From contig NZ_CP065534.1 of NCBI RefSeq assembly GCF_015999465.1, positions 2,418,001-2,482,000 of the forward strand: a DNA stretch of 64,000 nucleotides. The letters are read 5' to 3'. This DNA comes from Lonsdalea populi. GTDB taxonomy: Bacteria > Pseudomonadota > Gammaproteobacteria > Enterobacterales > Enterobacteriaceae. Shown here piece by piece: positions 1 to 9,116 of this stretch. Below the pieces are notes generated by a model. It was not told where the DNA came from, made no database searches, and saw only the letters and a list, made by a program, of their open reading frames with translations. The first letter of the stretch is position 1. Every line of letters begins with the position of its first letter. The position numbers were made by a program, and so were the translations under genes.

Positions 1-2119
1 CCGCTACCGTCGGTATTTTATAGGTCGCGCCGGTGTCCGTGAGCAAACACCCCTGCTCGTTCCACACCAGTTCCTCGGTGGTTACCCAGCCCATGCCCTG
101 CACGAACCCGCCCTCCACCTGCCCGAGATCCAGCGCCGGATTCAGGGAGGCGCCGGCATCATGCAGAATATCGACCCGCTTGACCCGGTACTCGCCGGTC
201 GACGTATCCACCACCACTTCCGCACAGGCCGCGCCATAAACGAAGTAGTAGAAAGGCTCGCCGCGCCCCGCCTCACGATCGTATTGGATGCCCGGAACCC
301 GATAGTAGCCCGTGGCCGACAGCGGCACCTGATTGACCCACGCCAGATGCGCGACCTGCGCGAAGGTTAAATGCTGATTGCCCGCCCGCGCCACGCCGTT
401 GTGGAACGCAACGTCCGCCGGGGAGCAGGCGTAAAGCCGACACAGCAGTTCGACCAGCCGCTGCTTGATGATCTCCGCCGCCTGCTGAGCCGCTTTACCG
501 TTCAGGTCCGCGCCGCTGGAGGCGGCGGTCGGGGAGGTATTCGGCACCTTGCCCGTGTGCGTGGCGGTAACCTGAATCGACGCGATATCGATTTGCAGCA
601 CCTGCGCCACAATCTGCGCCACTTTGGTATTGAGTCCCTGCCCCATCTCGGTTCCGCCGTGGTTCAACTGCACGCTGCCGTCGGTATACACCAGCAGCAA
701 CGCGCCGGCCTGATTAAGAAAGGAGGCGGTGAACGAAATGCCGAATTTAATCGGCATCAGCGCCAACCCTCGCCGCAGCGTGGGATGCCGGGAATTAAAC
801 GCCCCAATCTCCGCGCGGCGTTGGCGATAGGAAGCGCTTTGCTCCAGCCGTTCGGTGATGTCGTTCAGCCTGTTTTGCCTGACCGGCTGGTAGTAGTGGG
901 TCACATTGCGATCCGTTATCCCGTAATAGTTGCGCTTGCGGACCGCCAGCGGATCCAGATGCAGCGTGCGCGCGATGTGTTCGATCACCTGTTCGACGGC
1001 CGCCATGCCCTGCGGTCCGCCGAAGCCGCGAAACGCGGTATTGGAGACGGTATGCGTCCGGCAGCGGTAGCCGGTGATGAGCGCGTCTCCCAGATAATAG
1101 GCGTTGTCGGCATGAAACATGGCGCGGTCGACAATCGAGCCCGAGAGATCCAGCGAATGGCCGCAGTTGGCCGCCAGATCGATCTTGACTCCGCTGAAAA
1201 CGCCGCGTTCATCGACGCCCACCTCGTAACGCACGAAAAAGCCGTGGCGCTTGCCGGTAATCCGCATATCGTCACGCCGCGACAGGCACATCTTGACCGG
1301 TCGCCCCGTCACGCTCGCGGCCAGCGCGCACAAACAGGCGACGCCCGCCCCCTGCGACTCCTTACCGCCGAACGCGCCGCCCATTCGGCGCATTTCCACC
1401 GTCACCCGGCTTTGGCTGACGCCGAGCACCGACGCCACCAGCTTCTGCACTTCGGTCGGGTTCTGGCTGGAGGCATAAACGACGACCGTCTGATTTTCTC
1501 CCGGGCAGACCAACGCCGACTGCGTCTCCAGATAAAAATGCTCCTGCCCGCCGACGTGAAACCCGCCCGTCAGGCGATGGGCCGCACGGGCCAACGCCGC
1601 GTCAACGTCGCCGCGGCGGTGCTCAAAAGGGCGCTCCACATAGTGTTGTTTCTCCAGCGCTTCCTTGACATCCAGAATCGGGGTCAGCACCTCGTAGTCG
1701 ATCACTGCCGCCTGCGCGCCCCGTCTGGCGGCCTCGCGCGATTCCGCCGCCACGACCAGCACGATCTGTCCCGCATAGTTCACCTCGTCCTCGGCCAGCA
1801 ACATATCGCCCGGCGCCAATGCGCCGATATCCGGATTTCCCGGTATCTGTCGCCGGGTCAGCACCGCCACCACGCCGGGTACGCGATAGCAAGGCTCGAC
1901 GTTCATAGACAGAATGCGCGCGTGCGCGTGGTCGCTCAGTCGCGGGCAGAGATGCAGCAGGCCTTCCGGTTCGGGGCGATCGTCGATATAACGCGCTTCG
2001 CCGCTGACGTGCCGCTCTGCGCTTTCATGAATGGGACTGTCCCCGACGGCGCCGGGGAGCGGCTGGCGGAATTGCGCTTGCAGCGCGGTTTGTTCAGGCG
2101 GTAAGGGACTATGCGACAT
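1..2119 (-). CDS. xdhB: Xanthine dehydrogenase, molybdopterin-binding subunit (C-terminus beyond window)
   Basis: Large subunit of xanthine dehydrogenase, which oxidises hypoxanthine and xanthine to urate in the cytoplasm. Reading leftward from the ATG at 2119 (starts MSHSPLPPEQ), the frame stays open to the window edge, giving 706 codons. The family is usually about 770-800 residues, so roughly the last tenth is missing. Visible family motifs are the N-terminal GEARYIDD segment, MGGAFGGKE (molybdopterin contact), AFRGFGGPQG and GTEMGQGLNTK. The start overlaps the end of xdhA by 11 bp, so the two subunits are translationally coupled. A long open frame on the opposite strand is a GC-rich shadow. 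The family assignment is secure. Substrate preference within purines is inferred from the neighbours. Confidence 0.93.
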   Translation of the reverse strand, partial: MSHSPLPPEQTALQAQFRQPLPGAVGDSPIHESAERHVSGEARYIDDRPEPEGLLHLCPRLSDHAHARILSMNVEPCYRVPGVVAVLTRRQIPGNPDIGALAPGDMLLAEDEVNYAGQIVLVVAAESREAARRGAQAAVIDYEVLTPILDVKEALEKQHYVERPFEHRRGDVDAALARAAHRLTGGFHVGGQEHFYLETQSALVCPGENQTVVVYASSQNPTEVQKLVASVLGVSQSRVTVEMRRMGGAFGGKESQGAGVACLCALAASVTGRPVKMCLSRRDDMRITGKRHGFFVRYEVGVDERGVFSGVKIDLAANCGHSLDLSGSIVDRAMFHADNAYYLGDALITGYRCRTHTVSNTAFRGFGGPQGMAAVEQVIEHIARTLHLDPLAVRKRNYYGITDRNVTHYYQPVRQNRLNDITERLEQSASYRQRRAEIGAFNSRHPTLRRGLALMPIKFGISFTASFLNQAGALLLVYTDGSVQLNHGGTEMGQGLNTKVAQIVAQVLQIDIASIQVTATHTGKVPNTSPTAASSGADLNGKAAQQAAEIIKQRLVELLCRLYACSPADVAFHNGVARAGNQHLTFAQVAHLAWVNQVPLSATGYYRVPGIQYDREAGRGEPFYYFVYGAACAEVVVDTSTGEYRVKRVDILHDAGASLNPALDLGQVEGGFVQGMGWVTTEELVWNEQGCLLTDTGATYKIPTVA

Positions 2120-3551
2120 GGTCTTCGGCCTCCATCTCGTCCGCTTCTCCTTGCAACCCGCCGTCGTAACGCCGCAGCAGGCTTTTGGCGACCTGCATGC
2201 GGTATTCCGCACTGGCGCGTGCATCGCTCAGCGGCGTGAAGTCCTGTTCCAGCGCCAGACAAGCCGCGGCTACGGTCGCTTCGTTCCAGGGCTGATGCAA
2301 CAGCGCCTGTTCGCAATGCGCCGCCCGCCGGGGGATCGCGTCCATCCCGCCGAAGGCGACCCGCGCCTCGGTGACCCGCCCTTGCCGAAACTGCATCGCG
2401 AACGCGCCAAATACGATGGCGATGTCGTCATCCGCCCGTTTGGAGACCTTCCAGGCCCTGAAGAGGTCGATCAGCGGTCCACGCGGGATCAGGATCTCGT
2501 GGATAAACTCGCTCGCCTTCAGCGCCGTTCGACGGTACGACAGGAAGAAATCGCGCAGCGGCAGCGTGCGCGTGTCCGAACCGCGTTGCAGCAGCAGTTC
2601 GGCATCCAGCGCCAGCAGCATCGGGGGGGTATCGCCTATCGGAGAGGCATTGGCGACGTTTCCCCCCAGCGTGCCGCGGTTGCGGATTTGGCGCGAGGCG
2701 AAGCGGCGCAAGGCATGCGAAAACGCGGGGATGAGCGTTTCCAGCCGATGTTCGCACTGGGTGAGGCTCATGCCGGCGCCAAGATGGATATAGCGTTCAT
2801 CCGCCCGCCAGCGCCGCAGCGCGCTCACCTGATCCAGATCGATGACAGGCGTACGATCGCCGGTGGTTTGCGCCGTTTCCAGCATCAGATCGGTCCCGCC
2901 GGCCAACAGGCGGGCCTGCGGATAGCGAAGATAACCGTCGGCCAGCTGTGCCAACGTCGCGGGGATAATGCATTCGCGGCCCCCCTCGGCGAGGGTTTCG
3001 AGCCCGGTCTGAGCTAGCGCCTGCAGCTGCGCGACGGTCAAGCCTTCATTTCGGGTAAAGCCGTCTTCTATCGGATGCTCGCACAGGCGACGGGCCGCGG
3101 CCATGATCGGCCGATAGCCGGTACAGCGGCAAAGATTGCCCGCCAACGCCTGCTCGGCCGCCTTCTCATCCCACCCCTTGCTCTGCTTTTGCAGCACGAA
3201 CAGGGACATCACCATGCCCGGCGTGCAAAAACCACACTGCGACGCGTGCAGATCCACGACCGCCTGTTGCGCCGGGTGAAGCTTACCGTTCTGCCGCAGA
3301 TCCTCGACCGTAATCAGCTGCTTGCCCTGCAACGCGCTGACCGGCATCAGGCAGGCGCAAGCCGTCTCGTAGCGCAACCGTCCCTGCTCTACCCGGCCCA
3401 GCGCCACGGTGCACGCGCCGCAGTCTCCGGATCCGCACCCCTCTTTCGTTCCCACGCGGCGCCTCCGCCGACGCAGATACTGTAATACGGTCATCGCAGG
3501 ATCGAGATCCCGTTCAACCACCCGCGCGTCATGCATTAAAAATTGGATCAT
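2109..3551 (-). CDS. xdhA: Xanthine dehydrogenase, [2Fe-2S]/FAD subunit
   Basis: Small subunit of xanthine dehydrogenase that passes electrons from the molybdenum centre through two [2Fe-2S] clusters to FAD and NAD+. The 480-residue protein has a plant-type ferredoxin domain (EGCGSGDCGACTV, Cys39/44/47). A second cluster domain follows, with CGFCTPG near residue 115 and LCRCTGY near 150. The FAD domain then carries AGGTDLML and GNVANASPIGDTPP. Length and order match the bacterial two-subunit type. The ATG at 3551 is preceded by AGGA and lies about 34 nt downstream of the start point predicted from the sigma-54 promoter at 3597-3611. It forms an operon with xdhB. Confidence 0.95.
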   Translation of the reverse strand: MIQFLMHDARVVERDLDPAMTVLQYLRRRRRRVGTKEGCGSGDCGACTVALGRVEQGRLRYETACACLMPVSALQGKQLITVEDLRQNGKLHPAQQAVVDLHASQCGFCTPGMVMSLFVLQKQSKGWDEKAAEQALAGNLCRCTGYRPIMAAARRLCEHPIEDGFTRNEGLTVAQLQALAQTGLETLAEGGRECIIPATLAQLADGYLRYPQARLLAGGTDLMLETAQTTGDRTPVIDLDQVSALRRWRADERYIHLGAGMSLTQCEHRLETLIPAFSHALRRFASRQIRNRGTLGGNVANASPIGDTPPMLLALDAELLLQRGSDTRTLPLRDFFLSYRRTALKASEFIHEILIPRGPLIDLFRAWKVSKRADDDIAIVFGAFAMQFRQGRVTEARVAFGGMDAIPRRAAHCEQALLHQPWNEATVAAACLALEQDFTPLSDARASAEYRMQVAKSLLRRYDGGLQGEADEMEAEDHVA

Positions 3552-3596
3552 GCGGTTTTTATCCTGGGTTATAAACGGACGATGATTTATATAAGA

Positions 3597-3611
3597 GCAA
3601 TTCCCATACCA
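3597..3611 (-). promoter_or_regulatory. Sigma-54 (-24/-12) promoter of xdhAB
   Basis: Read on the minus strand the site is TGGTATGGGAATTGC, against the consensus TGGCACGNNNNTTGC. The invariant GG and GC are separated by exactly 10 nt. The predicted start point is about 34 nt before the xdhA ATG. Three more such sites precede the other catabolic units of this island, which supports the call. Confidence 0.72.
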
Positions 3612-4169
3612 AAATAAGAACGGGGTTATTCTAATTTACGCTTCCGAAGGCAAACGATTGCCTTTTTTAAGAAAATGCACATCGTTGATATATCATTTAT
3701 CAGGCTGATACCGGGGCGTTGACCCGCTTAATACGAGTGCACCATGACATAGCGTTCCGGCCTTTTATTGCCCTTACAAAGTGCATGGCTATCTCATTTT
3801 TCGGGGCTGAATGATTCGGGGTGAAATAATTGAACCGTCACGAATAGCGTATTCACACAGGGTCTATAGAGGTAACGACAAAGACTTACAGGAACGGCGC
3901 GAACCGCGGGATGGGCGGCACGACGCGAGCCATGCGAAGGCAGCCCCGAAATAACCCCTGCGCAGCGCGCAGGGAGCGATAAATAAGACCACGTCGCGAT
4001 ATCATGAGGGGAATAACCCAAAAATTACGCCGAATACCTTATACAAACATCACAGGGTGGATGAGACGAAGGTTTTATTTTATCAGCGGGATAATTATTA
4101 CGTTAAATATCGCATTTATCATGCCGCGTTATTATTTTCTCCGTACGATAAACCGGCTTTCTCTTATTA

Positions 4170-4200
4170 ATATTAAAACCCTCCGTTTTCATGGAGGGTC
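4170..4200 (-). terminator. Rho-independent terminator of ygfK-ssnA
   Basis: A perfect 7-bp stem (ACCCTCC at 4178-4184, GGAGGGT at 4193-4199) with an 8-nt loop. On the minus strand it is followed by TTTTAATATT. It sits about 45 bp past the ssnA stop codon. Confidence 0.75.
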
Positions 4201-4243
4201 GCTACGGGTTCGAGTAAACCGAATAGGATCCCGCCGGTTTTTT

Positions 4244-5572
4244 TCAGGCCGAATTATCCATCCGCCGCCACAGTTTTTTCGCTTCACGGCGGGCGTGGAA
4301 ATAAATTTCCTCGACGTCAAACGGAAAACGGCGGTCTTCATACACCCACTGGCCCGCCACCATCACGCTATGCACGCTGGCGGCGTTGAGCGCGAACGCC
4401 AGATGCCCGGCCAGATTTTCCGCGCAGAGCGGCGTCGGCGAAAGATAATCGCAGATCGTGAAATCCGCCTGATAGCCCGCGGCCAGCGCGCCGAACGCGG
4501 CGTCGAAGTTGCGCTCCAGCAGCAGGTTGCCCTGATGCAGAAAGCGCATGAAGCTGTCCGGCCACAGCGCGCCGCCCGCGTCACGGTGTTTGAAATAGGC
4601 GAATTTCAGCTCTTCAAACATATCGGCGCCGATGCCGTCCGTCCCCAGCGCCACATGGCGATATTCGGCCAGCCGGGCGTGGTAGCCCACCTGATTGTTC
4701 ATGTTGGAGCGCGGATTATGCGCCAGACAGGCATCCACGCTATTTATCACCGCCGCATCCTCGGCGGAAAGATAAAGCCCGTGCGCAACCAGGCTTTTAT
4801 CATTGAGCACGCCCGCGTGCGCCAGCCGCATCATAGGATCTAAGCCGTAACGATGATGACTGTGGGAAACGTCGTAGCGATCCTCCGCCACATGGAGATG
4901 CAGCCCGCGGCCGGTCGTCCGCACCGCATCCGCCAGCAATTCCAACCCGGCATCGCTCACCGTGAACGGCGCATGCGCGCCGATATGCGCTTCGACCAGA
5001 TACGGCGCGCAACCCGATTTTTTATCCCGATCGAGACGGCGCGCAAAGCGGACGTTCTCTTCCACCCCGCGTCGCAGTTCATCCAGTCCGCCGTTGCGGT
5101 CGGTCGTTTCATAGCAGGTCATGCCGCGCAGCCCGGCGGTAAGGAATCCCCGGCGTAAGATATCCAGCGATCCGTCAATCAGCGACGGGGAAGCGTGATG
5201 GTCGATCACCGCCGTACAGCCGTGCTTGATGGCCTCCAGCGAACACACCAGCCCGCTGTAATACAAAGACGCTTCATCCAGCGCGCGATCCAGCTTCCAC
5301 CACAGATTTTTCAACGTGGAGATGAAGTCGGGACATGGGTCGATTTGCGCCAGAATGCCCCGCGCCAGCCCAGAGTAAAAATGGTTGTGGGCGCAGACGA
5401 GACCCGGCATAACCAGCCGTCCCCGCATCTCTTTCACCGCCGCCGCCGGATAGCGCGCCGTCAGCGCGTTTCCCACGGCGACGATCGCCGCGCCTTCAAT
5501 GGCGATATCCACGCCCTCCTCCACCCAGACGGGCTCAAACTGCACCGCCGTCGCATTACGTAAAATCAGCAT
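4244..5572 (-). CDS. ssnA: SsnA-type amidohydrolase
   Basis: Metal-dependent aminohydrolase of the cytosine deaminase/TRZ-ATZ group, 442 residues, the usual SsnA length. Metal and catalytic motifs are visible in order: HNHFYSG near residue 62, HLHVAEDRYDVSHSH in the middle, VAHG, and GTDGIGAD for the essential aspartate. In E. coli ssnA follows ygfK in the ygf cluster. Published work on gut bacteria places it among the genes needed for anaerobic urate breakdown, where it is thought to act on an opened or reduced purine intermediate. Its start lies 3 bp after the ygfK stop codon, so the two genes are one operon. The exact substrate is not shown by the sequence. Confidence 0.92.
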   Translation of the reverse strand: MLILRNATAVQFEPVWVEEGVDIAIEGAAIVAVGNALTARYPAAAVKEMRGRLVMPGLVCAHNHFYSGLARGILAQIDPCPDFISTLKNLWWKLDRALDEASLYYSGLVCSLEAIKHGCTAVIDHHASPSLIDGSLDILRRGFLTAGLRGMTCYETTDRNGGLDELRRGVEENVRFARRLDRDKKSGCAPYLVEAHIGAHAPFTVSDAGLELLADAVRTTGRGLHLHVAEDRYDVSHSHHRYGLDPMMRLAHAGVLNDKSLVAHGLYLSAEDAAVINSVDACLAHNPRSNMNNQVGYHARLAEYRHVALGTDGIGADMFEELKFAYFKHRDAGGALWPDSFMRFLHQGNLLLERNFDAAFGALAAGYQADFTICDYLSPTPLCAENLAGHLAFALNAASVHSVMVAGQWVYEDRRFPFDVEEIYFHARREAKKLWRRMDNSA

Positions 5573-5575
5573 ACG

Positions 5576-8500
5576 TTACTCCTCCACCCCGCCCAGCAAA
5601 TAGTGATGATCCCGATATACCGTGGTGATGACCCGGCACAGGTCAGCCAGCGCCGGCGGCGCGTCCGCGATCGCGCCGTGGGGGTCGATCGCCAGGCGGT
5701 AAATCCGCTGTTCGTGGCGCACCAAAACGCCGTCCCCATCCAACAGGAAACCGGGATTGCGGCTGGCGGCGAAATCCTGCCGCAAATTGAAGAGCGTGAC
5801 TTTATCCCGGTACGGTTTGCCGTCCCACGGACAAAACTGAGCGCAGTTGCCGCATTCATTGCAATAGGCATCGATGTGCAGCGTTTGGAAACGGTCGCGA
5901 AAGCCGGGCACGGCGATGGAGACATTGGCGCGATTGGGGCACACGTCCACGCACTTGGCGCACACATAGTTGCAGGACAGGCAGCGTTGCGCTTCCTGCC
6001 GGGCGAACGCCTCCGGCGCATCCGCGCCGAGCCGGCTCACCGCCAGTTCCCCCTTGCGGCGGTAGATATCGGCGGGGTCGGTATTCAGCCAGCGTTTGGC
6101 GGCGTGATCGTCATGGATATTTTCCCGGCGCAGAATTTCGTCGGCCGCGCGCCGCGCGGCCCCTATCGCCGCGACAATCGAGGCCGGGCCGCTGTGCGCA
6201 TCGCCAATCAGAAAGACATTGTCGCGCTCGGTTTCCTGCGTTTGACGGTTCACCAGCGGCAGGCCGTCGGCCGCCAGCGGGATCCCCATCCGCGCCAGCG
6301 CGGCGTAGTCCGGCTCTTCGCCGATGGCCGAGATAAGCGCATCCAGATGCAGCAGCTCAGTACGTTCGGTCGCCGACGGACGAGCTCTGCCCTGCGCATC
6401 CGGCTCGCCGGGCTGCATGACGCGCAGCGTGACCGCGCCGTCCGCATCGAAACGTTCCGGATCCACCCAGAAGCGAAACGTCGCCCCGGCGCGCCGCGCC
6501 GCCTCCACCTCTTCACGCCAGGCGGGCATATCCTTATCCCCTCGCCGGTAGAGCACCGTCACCCGCTCCACGCCGGGTACGCGCAGCGCGGCGCGCGCGC
6601 AGTCCATCGCGGTATTGCCCGCGCCGATCACCCCGACGGAACGGCCGAGCGAGAGCGGCTCTTGACGATTGAAACGGCGGAGGAACTGGAACGACGGCCA
6701 CACGGCGGTATTGTCCCCCGCCAGCGCCGCTTCGCGGCTGCGATATGCGCCGGTCCCTACGCAAACATAGGGATACCCGCGCCGACGCAGCGCCTCTATC
6801 GTCAACTCGCCGTCGCAACCATACTCAAACCGCACGCCGTGCCGGGCGATGAAGTCGATATCGTGCCGGATCTTCTCCGCCGGGATACGGAACCGCGGTA
6901 CGATGTGGCGCACCACGCCGCCCGCGCTGCGCTCCCGTTCGAACACGGTGACCGGGTGTCCCGCCCGGGCCAGAAAATACCCCGTAGCCAGACCCGCCGG
7001 CCCAGCCCCGATAACCGCCGCTGGGCGGCGACTGCCCGAACCGGCCGGTCGGCGCCAGCGGCGTTGATATTCCGCCCACCCTTTTTCCAACACGATGCGT
7101 TTGATTTCCCGGATGTTCAACGCGCCGTCGTAATCCAGCCGGGTGCAGTTGGACTGACACTGATGATCGCAAATATGGCCGGTGATCGCGGGAAGCGCGT
7201 TACGCTGATAGATCAGCGCCAGCGCCTCGGCGTAACGCCCCGCCCCCGCCAGACGCAGATATTCAGGAATGTCCTGATGAATAGCGCAGGCGCTGACGCA
7301 GGGCGCGACATAGCAGTCCGCGGCCGGCAAAACGCCGCCCGCCGCTATCGTCTCGTCCCGTTTCCAGGATTTTTGATGATAATCCGCCGTCAGCGCGGCG
7401 CGCGCCAGCGTCTCCAGCCGGTCGACATTCACCGAGGTCATCTCCCAGCCCGCAGAGGTCTCCAATTCCCGCGCGCAGGCGGCCAGGCGCAGGTAGCCGC
7501 CGGGTTTGAGCAGATCCGTCGCCATCGTGATGGGGTGAATGCCGGTTTCATGAATAGCGCGGATATTGATCTGGCTGGCGCCGCCGGAGTAAGAGATGGG
7601 AAGCCGTCCCTGAAAATGGCGCGACAAGACGGCGGCGACGTTAATCGACAGCGGAAACAGCGCCCGGCCCGACATGTACATCTCCTCTCCCGGCAGGCGC
7701 CGCTTATGGTTGCCGGCGCCCAGCGTATTGGTGAGTTTGACCCCGAATCCCAATCCCTGCTGACGCGCCAACGTCAGCAGGCGCTCCAGCATGGCCAGCG
7801 CCCGTTCAAGCGGAAGATCATGCAAAAAAGACTTTTCTTTCAACTGGATATAGTTGAATCCGCAGCCATCCAGAATCTCACGCACCCGCGAGTAGCCGAG
7901 CAGCGTGGGGTTCAGCTTCACAAACGTATGCAGTTTTTTCTCTTCAAGGAGGTAACGGCAAATGGCTTCGATTTCATCGGGCGGGCACCCATGCATCGTG
8001 GATAGCGTCACGCTGGTGACCAGCCGGGAAGGGATGCGATCAGGCAGCGTCGACAGCGCAGTCGGCGACTCCCGCCCGGCGATGTCCCGCAGCAAATCGA
8101 CGTGAGCGACCCAATGCGCGAGCGTCCGGCGATAGCGCTGAAAGGCGGGCGTATCGACGGCCCCCATCATGGTCGCCATAAAGGTCTGCATCGGGGCCTG
8201 TTGAAGGCCTTTCAGGTCATAGCCCACGCTCATATTGAAAATAAACGATCGCCCCTGTTCCGCGGAGCGAGGCGCGAACAGACACTCCAGCAGCCACAGC
8301 GCGAACCACGCCTTGAGGTATTCGTCGGCGGCTTTCGCCAGCGTGAACTCGGTGGACCACTCGGTATTAAACCCTTCGTCTTCGGCGTCGATGCACGGTT
8401 TATCCAGCGTCAGCCGATCCAGAATCTGGACCGTTTTCAATTCGATGAAACTGCCGCCGGTCAGCCAGGCGGTAATGATATTTTGCGCTAACTGCGTGTG

Positions 8501-8683
8501 CGGCCCGGCCGCCGGCCCCACCGGGGTGTCGCAGACTTCGCCGAACACGCGCATTTGCCGGGCGGGATGACGGCGATAAAACTGACGCTCGGGAATGCCG
8601 AAAATAGAGCGGCTTTGCCGGTATTCGGAAAACATTCTTTCCAGCAGCGACTCGAACGGAATGGGACGCATCACATCACCCAC
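5576..8683 (-). CDS. ygfK: YgfK: Fe-S/FAD oxidoreductase (annotated elsewhere as putative selenate reductase subunit)
   Basis: A large multidomain oxidoreductase of 1035 residues (E. coli YgfK is close to this length). The N-terminal 430 residues form a dihydroorotate-dehydrogenase-like barrel. Next comes a GltD-like cysteine region (CVSACAIHQDIPEYL, CDHQCQSNCTRLD), then paired dinucleotide-binding domains (GAGPAGLATGY, GVIGAGNTAMDCAR). A C-terminal ferredoxin region has CLSCNYVCAKCVDVCPNRAN and CNECGNCAQFCPWDGK, enough for two [4Fe-4S] clusters. The architecture resembles enzymes that use NAD(P)H to reduce a cyclic C=C bond. The urate-degradation literature implicates YgfK in such a step, and the selenate name is probably historical. 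The start is GTG at 8683 with AGGAG 8 nt upstream. An ATG two bases earlier is in a frame that stops at once. Confidence 0.93.
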   Translation of the reverse strand: MGDVMRPIPFESLLERMFSEYRQSRSIFGIPERQFYRRHPARQMRVFGEVCDTPVGPAAGPHTQLAQNIITAWLTGGSFIELKTVQILDRLTLDKPCIDAEDEGFNTEWSTEFTLAKAADEYLKAWFALWLLECLFAPRSAEQGRSFIFNMSVGYDLKGLQQAPMQTFMATMMGAVDTPAFQRYRRTLAHWVAHVDLLRDIAGRESPTALSTLPDRIPSRLVTSVTLSTMHGCPPDEIEAICRYLLEEKKLHTFVKLNPTLLGYSRVREILDGCGFNYIQLKEKSFLHDLPLERALAMLERLLTLARQQGLGFGVKLTNTLGAGNHKRRLPGEEMYMSGRALFPLSINVAAVLSRHFQGRLPISYSGGASQINIRAIHETGIHPITMATDLLKPGGYLRLAACARELETSAGWEMTSVNVDRLETLARAALTADYHQKSWKRDETIAAGGVLPAADCYVAPCVSACAIHQDIPEYLRLAGAGRYAEALALIYQRNALPAITGHICDHQCQSNCTRLDYDGALNIREIKRIVLEKGWAEYQRRWRRPAGSGSRRPAAVIGAGPAGLATGYFLARAGHPVTVFERERSAGGVVRHIVPRFRIPAEKIRHDIDFIARHGVRFEYGCDGELTIEALRRRGYPYVCVGTGAYRSREAALAGDNTAVWPSFQFLRRFNRQEPLSLGRSVGVIGAGNTAMDCARAALRVPGVERVTVLYRRGDKDMPAWREEVEAARRAGATFRFWVDPERFDADGAVTLRVMQPGEPDAQGRARPSATERTELLHLDALISAIGEEPDYAALARMGIPLAADGLPLVNRQTQETERDNVFLIGDAHSGPASIVAAIGAARRAADEILRRENIHDDHAAKRWLNTDPADIYRRKGELAVSRLGADAPEAFARQEAQRCLSCNYVCAKCVDVCPNRANVSIAVPGFRDRFQTLHIDAYCNECGNCAQFCPWDGKPYRDKVTLFNLRQDFAASRNPGFLLDGDGVLVRHEQRIYRLAIDPHGAIADAPPALADLCRVITTVYRDHHYLLGGVEE

Positions 8684-8828
8684 ATGGCTCTCCTTGATGA
8701 CTTGTTCTTGGAATAAACAACGAGACGGCGCCGCGTTAAGCTGAAAACGCCGCGCCGGCGCGAAGGGTTATCTCCTTGGTTTCACAGGCCGGGTTTTACG
8801 GACCTGCGGCAGATTTTTATAACCAAAA

Positions 8829-8843
8829 GCAATATGCAGGCCA
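8829..8843 (-). promoter_or_regulatory. Sigma-54 (-24/-12) promoter of ygfK-ssnA
   Basis: The minus strand reads TGGCCTGCATATTGC, with GG and GC 10 nt apart and an intact TTGC. It predicts a leader of about 135 nt before the ygfK GTG. The shared enhancer-like site at 8986-9000 lies about 150 bp upstream. Confidence 0.72.
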
Positions 8844-8985
8844 GAAATGGGACGCATGACGGGCGGTAACGGGGGAGGCGCGCGCCTTAGCGCGTTGAGC
8901 GGATCAGATGAAATCGCGATGGCGGTGACGCCGGGCCGATATCTTTCGGTTCAGCGTGATAATTTTCGCAAAGAGAGCGGCTCGA

Positions 8986-9000
8986 TTCTCATTTTGAGAA
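8986..9000. promoter_or_regulatory. Putative enhancer site of the YgeV/XdhR activator (copy 1)
   Basis: The 15-bp inverted repeat TTCTCATTTTGAGAA (arms TTCTCA and TGAGAA, 3-bp spacer) lies between the divergent sigma-54 promoters of ygfK (about 150 bp away) and xdhC (about 70 bp away). The identical site in reverse orientation is at 12768-12782, upstream of the activator gene. Both copies are flanked by ACGCC a few bases downstream. Binding by the activator is inferred from position, symmetry and the exact repeat. Confidence 0.65.
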
Positions 9001-9063
9001 AAACGCCGAAAACGTACTCGCCCCGCCGTCGCTTCGCCTCCCGCTTTACGACGGGGCGTTCAC

Positions 9064-9078
9064 GGGCACAAAATTTGC
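9064..9078 (+). promoter_or_regulatory. Sigma-54 (-24/-12) promoter of xdhC
   Basis: GGGCACAAAATTTGC matches the sigma-54 consensus at the -24 GGCAC and the -12 TTGC, with the required 10-nt spacing. Transcription would begin near 9090. That is too close to the ATG at 9096 and favours the ATG at 9117. Confidence 0.72.
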
Positions 9079-9116
9079 ATCGTCGGATCACCCCCATGAC
9101 ACACGCGAGGTACGGA

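Larger units (their letters stand above)
3552..4243. other. Intergenic region between ssnA and xdhA
   Basis: This gap of about 690 bp is AT-richer than its flanks and I see no convincing gene in it. It holds the ssnA terminator near 4178-4199 and the xdhA sigma-54 promoter at 3597-3611. At 3647-3664 an inverted repeat (AAGGCAA, ACGA, TTGCCTT) is followed by T6 on the + strand. At 3956-3974 a perfect hairpin has arms CCCTGCGC and GCGCAGGG with a 3-nt loop. A short leftward open frame at 3794-4021 has no recognisable family and is probably not translated. Confidence 0.6.

Noticed and set aside
371..2104. Long rightward open frame of 577 codons
   Set aside because: It is antisense to xdhB, whose minus-strand translation shows clear family motifs; the plus-strand product is Arg/Gly/Ala-rich without any domain.
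3794..4021. Small leftward gene of 75 codons
   Set aside because: No ribosome-binding site, no family features, and the frame covers the hairpin-containing gap between two operons.
5603..8005. Rightward open frame of 800 codons
   Set aside because: It is antisense to ygfK and composed of low-complexity Arg/Ala sequence, a GC-rich third-position artefact.
5576..8683. Selenate reductase function for YgfK
   Set aside because: The domains are those of a NAD(P)H-FAD-FeS reductase without a molybdenum subunit partner, and the genome context is purine degradation.
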